NCBI GenBank assembly: GCA_905182985.1
Contig: CAJJDN010000106.1
Span: forward strand, 3,843 to 67,842
DNA length: 64,000 nt
Direction of reading: 5' to 3'
Origin: Paramecium sonneborni
Lineage: Eukaryota; Ciliophora; Oligohymenophorea; Peniculida; Parameciidae
The notes under the pieces were generated by a model. That model worked only from the letters and a program-made list of their open reading frames with translations. It did no database searches and was not told the origin of the DNA. Every line of letters starts with the position of its first letter. The first letter of the stretch is position 1. Positions 61,401-64,000 of this stretch are shown here, one piece after another. The translations under genes were made by a program, and so were the position numbers.

Positions 61401-64000
61401 GTTAAATAGTTTAAAATTATAACCATGGAAAATGAAAATATATAGGCAGCTGTCAAATTAATTTAAGATCCAAGAACAAAAGCTCCATACCATTCATCAT
61501 TTGTCATAATATCAAAAATTGTCATACCAGCCTTTAATGGATTATCAAAGGAGTGCAATTATCCTTAAGCATCATTTTAATCGAATTTTCCAGCATAAAG
61601 TTCCATTCCAATCAAGCCATATATTGCTATCATTATAAACATAAATATAGTCAAATAAATGTATTGTTTAAATGTTATAGTTGCTATTTTACCAATTAAT
61701 ACAGCCATTTAATTATATTTTAAACATCTATAAAATAAAATGCATTTAGTTCCTCTAATCATTCTCAAATATTACTATGTTATTTAGAAATATTCACTAA
61801 AACTAAATTCAATAAAACTGGTAATCATAATTATAGCCTGTAGTATATTTTCTTTACTTGAAAAAAATCGATTCAATGGAAAAGTAAACATTTAAATACC
61901 AATTTCAATTAACAAAAATATAGTTGATATATCTTCACATATTTAAATTACACTAACATCAACTATTCCATATAAAGACAAAAAAATAAAATTTATAAGA
62001 ATTATAAAATCAAAGAAAAGTTTTGAGATTTTATTATCAATAAATATAAGAGTATACCTTCTTAAAATAAGCAATTTGCCACCAAGTGTTGGCATCCATA
62101 TAAGAGGGTTATAATTATTTAGACTATTAAAAATTTCATGAAATTATTAAATTCTAATATGATTCAGTTACAGAACATTATTACCTGACCAATTTTTTGA
62201 TTTAATAATCTTTTGTTCTCTTTCTTTCTAAAATATTTATAAATATATTTCTTCATTTGAATCTATTATTTACTTAGTTTTTGGTATTTTTGTATTTATT
62301 TTCTCTTATATTTAATCATAATCTATATAAAAACCTTGGATATATAAATATTTTTTCTTTCCTCGAATTAGTTCAAAAGGCATTCTCTAATTTTAATTAA
62401 TAGTCCCTAAAGTATCATTTTATCTAGATCTAATTTATAATGATTATGTTCCATGACTCTCTTCTTAAATACTAAAAGATCTTTAAACAGTGATTCTTCT
62501 AGTACTCTTATGTATTGGATATCGACTTAAGGATACATCTGATTATTAACGTGGTGCAATTTTTATTTCTTTATTTGTAAACAAAGGTTGATAATAAATT
62601 TTTATTTTAACTTTATGCCCAATTCTAGTTATTATATACATAAATACCTCTTCTTTTATATCAATACATCCTTAAGACTTTTAAATTTCTAATCTACATG
62701 ATAATCAACTTAATTGTTGAATTGAGTAAATTAATATTCATTTAATTTTAAAAGTATTGAAATTTCAATTGGGTCATCTGAATACATCTTTATATTGATT
62801 TTTTATTATTCTATTTATAGATCCTTAAATTTAGGTAAAAGTAATTATTTAATAGATAAATTTTTTAAATTATTCCAAAAAGATCTCTTTACATATTTCT
62901 AAAATTATTTAATTAAATACCTACTTTGCTTCATCTATTATTTTTTTTTATTTAGATGACAATAATCTTAAATAATTATTTAGTTTTTCATGTTTAAATT
63001 CCTATCTAATCAATTCATTTATAGGCTTAGAAGTATTAAGTAATTGTTAATGTTTTTTCAAAACAGAATAAAATCCAATATATCTTAAAAATGACAAATC
63101 AAAATAAGAAATCACATCTTTACTAAGAAACATTTCCTGTCTTATTAAACTATGATCATTTTTTTATTTAGATAGTTTTTCATTCTCTTCACATTCTATT
63201 GTTGCCTCTGAATAATGTATTTTAAGAACAGCTATCATTAAATTGATCGAAAAAAAGCCACATAAAAAAATAATTCCTAAATAATAAATCCATATTTAAG
63301 GATGAAATATTCTCATAGTAAAGAACATCACCCAAGTCCAATCATCTGTTGTTATGGTTCTTAAAATCTAACCATAAGAAAAAATGACATTGTTGAAAGA
63401 TGTTGGAACTTTAGGTGTTTCTGATGTGAACAAACAAATCATTCCATCAGGACAAATATTTTAATAACATTAAACCCACTCATCGATTTTTTCCCCTATC
63501 ATAGGTTAACATCGATAATTAAATAATCCTTAAAACAAAGAAACTCCAATAATTGAAAAAAAGAGAGATAATATAAGTAAAATAAATAGAGCCTCAGCTA
63601 AAAATATTAATGATTTCTTTAAAGCTATCAACATATATTTAAGTCTTAGTAATCCATCTCCCAAATATAATAATATTGTGATAATTCTTAATGGGGAAAC
63701 ATCAAAAGAAATGTTTTAAGGATAAAAATAATGTAAAAAGCTAATTAATGTACATACTAAATTAAATATGTCCTCTTTGCTATAAATGAAACGTATAGTT
63801 GGGTAGATTCCTCCTGCTGCAATAATCCTGATTACCATTTCAATAGCAAAGCAATAAAAAATAATTTATTTGTATTCCTCATTCGTAATTGGTGGATATG
63901 ATTTACTTAATGTAAAAAATGTTAGATTACAAATAATGAGAATACCATTTATAATTTTAAATATGACACTATCTAAGATTCTTTAAAAATGCATAGGGAT
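58434..64000 (-). CDS. four-domain voltage-gated cation channel, 5' end beyond window
   Basis: Cav/Nav/NALCN-type pore-forming subunit with four six-helix repeats; over 1,700 residues lie in the window and the N terminus is outside it. Repeat I runs from the right edge (S1 IFKIINGILIICNLTFFTL) to pore GQILRTITTDDWTWVMFF near 63340. Repeat II has AGMTIFDIMTNDEWYGAFV near 61500, repeat III PTLFVVSTFRGWGEIMQ near 60390, repeat IV LYKCASGDNFRTIMTD near 59490. The residues at the calcium-channel EEEE sites are D, D, R and D. A long basic cytosolic tail ends FKEIRFKHFNN. S4 helices have few Arg. Introns of 25 and 23 nt are clear in the tail. Ciliary or plasma-membrane excitability is the likely role. 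Confidence 0.8.

Noticed and set aside
1..64000. tRNA, rRNA, CRISPR or transposase genes
   Set aside because: I looked for cloverleaf arms, regular spaced repeats and transposase motifs while reading and saw none that hold up; a tRNAscan and Rfam search would settle RNA genes.

Overview
The window is somatic (macronuclear) DNA of a ciliate, almost certainly a Paramecium. Long frames stay open only if TAA and TAG are read as glutamine and TGA is the sole stop. Genes are cut by very small introns, mostly 19-34 nt and mostly GTA...TAG. The DNA is strongly AT-rich, genes are packed on both strands, and several intergenic gaps are under 100 nt. I rebuilt the exons by hand. For most genes the summed exon length is an exact multiple of three once the tiny introns are removed, which is a good check on the models.

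Layout. 1-10.4 kb: a 5'-truncated coiled-coil gene, a BAH-PHD chromatin reader, a coiled-coil protein with an MBD-like start, a tandem pair of aldo-keto reductases, a dual-specificity phosphatase and two small genes. 10.4-23.2 kb: an AGC-like kinase, an MFSD1-like transporter, a TPR protein, a tail-anchored coiled-coil protein, a small SP-rich protein, a bZIP factor and a basic protein. 24.2-32.4 kb: a Dbp7/DDX31-like DEAD-box helicase with degenerate motifs, an EF-hand protein, a THOC5-like protein and an oxysterol-binding-protein-related protein. 34.5-35.6 kb: a decayed 3' piece of a dynein heavy chain. 36-48 kb: an uncharacterised protein, an SPP/presenilin-fold membrane protein that has lost protease residues, an SCP-type CTD phosphatase, a small coiled-coil protein, a RING/B-box protein, and a very tight minus-strand cluster (coiled-coil protein, large GTPase, small ORF). 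48-58.4 kb: mostly coding relics, plus one intact HEAT-type gene. 58.4-64 kb: the 3' portion of a four-domain voltage-gated cation channel that continues past the window.

Assembly caveats. Two stretches (about 0.98 kb and 1.23 kb) occur twice with no difference I could see, on either side of an N gap (181 N and 1 N). They look like unmerged contig overlaps, not biological duplications. Several otherwise good genes carry single-base frame breaks at homopolymers, which may be sequencing errors.

No mobile element, CRISPR array, tRNA or rRNA was recognised. No single new multi-gene system stands out. The most interesting items are the SPP-fold protein without its protease motifs, the channel with an apparent D/D/R/D selectivity ring, the helicase with EECD in place of DEAD, the GTPase gene whose last intron, if retained, reads in frame into its neighbour, and the relic-rich 10 kb zone.
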